Origin: JBMDXB01 sp048594885
GTDB lineage: Bacteria > Acidobacteriota > Vicinamibacteria > Vicinamibacterales > 2-12-FULL-66-21
NCBI GenBank assembly: GCA_048594885.1
Contig: JBMDXB010000006.1
Coordinates: forward strand, 1-64,000
Direction of reading: 5' to 3'
Length of the DNA stretch: 64,000 bases
Below the pieces are notes generated by a model that saw only the letters and a list, made by a program, of their open reading frames with translations, was not told where the DNA came from and did no database searches. This document shows positions 61,999-64,000 of this stretch, one piece after another (the stretch's first letter is position 1; the number at the start of each line of letters is the position of its first letter). The position numbers were made by a program, and so were the translations under genes.

Positions 61999-64000
61999 TC
62001 AGGGATGGGCGATCACCATCAGCGTCGGCGCGCGCTTCTGCACGCACCGCATCGCCTGTTGCAGCGTTCCCGGATCGAGCGCCGCGAAGCTCTCATCGAG
62101 CACGATGAAGTCGGCACGCTGAAGCAGCGCCCGCGCGATGAACAGCCGGCTGCGCTCGCCGTGCGACAGCCGCCAGCCCGACTCGCCGACCATTTGCAGC
62201 AGGCCGGATGGCATGCGATCGAGCAGCGGGCCGAGGCCGAGCTCCCTGCAGACGGCGTCGGCTTCGTCGAGATCGGCGGCCTCCGCCGGCCACCGCCGTC
62301 CCATGAGCAGGTTGAACGCGAAGCTCGCCGTGAGCACATGATTTTCGTGGAACTGCGGAGCGGAGACAGCGCGCCGGCGCCAGCCGGCCGCGCCAAGCGT
62401 CTGCCGATCCAGTCCGCCGGACAGCAGCAGGCCGGACGAGGGCGCGCGAAGACCGGCGAGCACCGACGCCAGCGTCGACTTGCCGCCGCCGGAGGGACCC
62501 TCCAGCAGCACACGCTCGCCAGCCTGTATTCGAAGGCCCGCGCCGGCGAGCGCCGGCTCCGCGCGTCCTTGATACCGAAGCACGAGACCGTCGGCCTCGA
62601 CGACCGGCGTCCGGTTGAACGAACCCAGGCCGCGAACCGGCGCTGCAACAACGGCGGGTGACCCGGGCGGCGACGACCGGGCGGCCGCATGAAAGAGCAA
62701 CGAGATCTGGTTCCACGCGAGACGGGCCGCCGCGAGTTGTGAGAAGCCCTCCGCGAGCTTTTCGAATGCCCGCCATGCGGCGAGCGTACCGCCAAGCCCG
62801 ATCGCGAGCCCGGCGGTCGAAGCCCGTCCCGCGACGAATGCCGGCACGAGCGCCAGCACGCCGGCAATCAGCCAGCCGCGCGCGACGACGGCGTGGAGTG
62901 CCGCGTGCGCTCGATCGAGCGCCTTCGATTGCGCGCTGTACTCCTGGAGCAGCCGCTCCTCGCCGTCGTGCCAATGATCCGGCGACTCCTGGACGAGCCG
63001 CGTGCGATGACCGACGATGCGCTCCACGAGATCGTCGGTCATCTCGAGTCTCGTGGCCGTCCACGCGCGGCGCCGCGCGAAGGACCACCGTCCCATGGCG
63101 GCGGCGATCGCGATCCAGAGGAGCAGCGCGACAACATGAACCACCCCGCCAGCTCCAAACGCGAGCACGGCGAGCGCGACGGCCAGTTCGACGACGGAGA
63201 CGAGCGCGAGCAGACCACCGCCCAGCGCGAGCGACTCGACGGCTTCGGATTCCAGCACCGAGGCCAGAAACTGTCCCGCCCCTTTCTCGCGGATTTCATC
63301 CGGCTCGAGGGCGAGCGCGCCCGCCAGAAGACGGCGGCGCAACAAACCGCCGATGCCAATCGCGACGGTGCCGCTCGTCCAGGTTTCGAAGAGCCTGATC
63401 GGGACGATCGTCGCGAGCAGCAGCGTCCACGCGAGGAGCCAGCCACGGTCGAAGCGGCCCTCGAGCGCGGCGCGGCCGATCATCGCCCACGAGGCCACGA
63501 GCAAGCCGTATTGAACGGCGTGCGCCCCAATCACGGCGGCAAGGCGTGCGCCACAGCCGGTGTCACGCAACTGGCGGGCGAACGAACTGCCGGCGCGCGG
63601 GCGGATCTGGAGGCACCGCGCCACGCGCGTCTCTCCACGCAGTTCGCGATCGATCGCCGCGCGCGCGCGATGGCGCCTCCCGCCGGCTACGCCGGCAGCG
63701 TCGAGCAGCTTCTCCGTGGTGGACGCCGTCGTATTCGCCTCGCGGCACAGCCAGCCGCGCACCCGGCGAACGGCCACCGTGTGATGTCGAAGGTCGGACG
63801 CGAGGATCTTCAAGTGCCGGCGGCTCGAACCGAGCACCGCGAGATATCGCGTGTTCCCATCGGCCTGCAGCTCGATGAGCGCTACCGACACGCTGGCCAG
63901 CAGCGCATCGACGCCGGCATACGTAACGTCTTCCGATTCGAGATCGAGACCCATGGCCGCGACGGCCGTCTCGATCCAGAGTTGGCGCGCGTCCCCGTGA
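61999..64000 (-). CDS. ABC exporter, peptide/RiPP-type (5' end outside window)
   Basis: The frame is open to the right edge, so the start is probably outside; a first in-window ATG is at 63954. From there 651 residues are visible. The N-terminal 150 residues (YLAVLGSSRRHLKILASD, RRVRGWL) look like a degenerate C39-peptidase-like or binding domain. Five or six membrane helices follow (LLVASWAMIGRAAL, LLAWTLLLATIVPIRLF), then a nucleotide-binding domain: Walker A GPSGGGKST, signature LSHGERSR, Walker B FIVLDES and an H-loop HIS in VIAHP, at which the protein ends. The family accompanies peptide natural-product export. Its precursor and maturation genes would be past the edge. Confidence 0.82.
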   Translation of the reverse strand, partial: HGDARQLWIETAVAAMGLDLESEDVTYAGVDALLASVSVALIELQADGNTRYLAVLGSSRRHLKILASDLRHHTVAVRRVRGWLCREANTTASTTEKLLDAAGVAGGRRHRARAAIDRELRGETRVARCLQIRPRAGSSFARQLRDTGCGARLAAVIGAHAVQYGLLVASWAMIGRAALEGRFDRGWLLAWTLLLATIVPIRLFETWTSGTVAIGIGGLLRRRLLAGALALEPDEIREKGAGQFLASVLESEAVESLALGGGLLALVSVVELAVALAVLAFGAGGVVHVVALLLWIAIAAAMGRWSFARRRAWTATRLEMTDDLVERIVGHRTRLVQESPDHWHDGEERLLQEYSAQSKALDRAHAALHAVVARGWLIAGVLALVPAFVAGRASTAGLAIGLGGTLAAWRAFEKLAEGFSQLAAARLAWNQISLLFHAAARSSPPGSPAVVAAPVRGLGSFNRTPVVEADGLVLRYQGRAEPALAGAGLRIQAGERVLLEGPSGGGKSTLASVLAGLRAPSSGLLLSGGLDRQTLGAAGWRRRAVSAPQFHENHVLTASFAFNLLMGRRWPAEAADLDEADAVCRELGLGPLLDRMPSGLLQMVGESGWRLSHGERSRLFIARALLQRADFIVLDESFAALDPGTLQQAMRCVQKRAPTLMVIAHP

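Noticed and set aside
1..64000. tRNA, rRNA, insertion sequence, prophage or replication origin
   Set aside because: No recognisable cloverleaf, rRNA segment, transposase, integrase or DnaA-box cluster was seen on reading; a covariance-model search could still find a small RNA.

Overview
The window is dense, high-GC bacterial chromosome. Its gene content points to an Acidobacteriota genome, most likely of the Vicinamibacteria type: a PadR regulator next to an ADOP-type permease, ECF sigma factors next to Ser/Thr kinases that carry beta-propeller or TPR C-termini, many Tat/Sec-exported enzymes and several carbohydrate-active enzymes. The taxonomy is inferred from family content; no rRNA or other marker gene is present. 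I found no tRNA, rRNA, CRISPR array, transposase or phage module.

Layout. 1-3160: an ECF sigma factor cut by the left edge, then PadR and an ADOP permease broken by deletions and a frameshift. 3268-5576: an exported enolase-superfamily enzyme and an exported RraA-family protein. 5654-8340: small membrane, VOC and unknown proteins and a RelE/XRE toxin-antitoxin pair. 8379-14576 (minus strand): a translationally coupled operon of a large secreted DUF5107/TPR protein followed by a tripartite tricarboxylate transporter (tctC-tctB-tctA). 14626-15249: a 49-residue peptide with an internal duplication, a SET-domain relic and a possible kinase relic. 15256-25416: exported sugar enzymes (AGE epimerase, GH43), a propeller-type Ser/Thr kinase, a tannase-family esterase, an amidohydrolase and an SGNH hydrolase. 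25505-32201: a kinase relic, a pectate lyase with an SDR, a DenD-like dehydrogenase, DUF3788, a methyltransferase and AmpG. 32394-41104: a 1571-residue DUF11-repeat surface protein ending at a strong terminator, an SGNH-fold protein lacking the catalytic residues, and a GH116 enzyme. 41152-46023: VapBC, a hybrid histidine kinase, an EF-hand-like secreted protein and a Tat-exported DegT-family protein. 46081-51423: an ECF sigma factor with only the N-terminal module of its usual kinase partner, DUF3455, MddA and a full propeller kinase. 51435-57937: DinB, a cupin-TetR operon with a NemR-like operator, and a STAND regulator next to a secreted propeller protein. 57961-64000 (minus strand): a TPR kinase, two consecutive ECF sigma factors and an ABC exporter cut by the right edge.

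Two themes link the genes. One is extracytoplasmic breakdown of plant polysaccharide and uptake of acidic sugars (PL10-type pectate lyase, GH43, GH116, tannase-type esterase, AGE epimerase, enolase-family dehydratase, RraA, DenD-like enzyme, TTT transporter). The other is ECF/Ser-Thr-kinase signalling, with intact kinases, a severed N-terminal module and one or two kinase relics within 64 kb, suggesting frequent duplication and decay.

The most interesting items are the duplicated 49-residue peptide gene, the ECF factor paired with an orphan kinase N-terminal module, the palindromic element inserted in frame in an SDR gene, the DUF5107-TctCBA coupling, the tannase-family esterase that has lost both halves of the CS-D-HC motif, and the SGNH pseudoenzyme.
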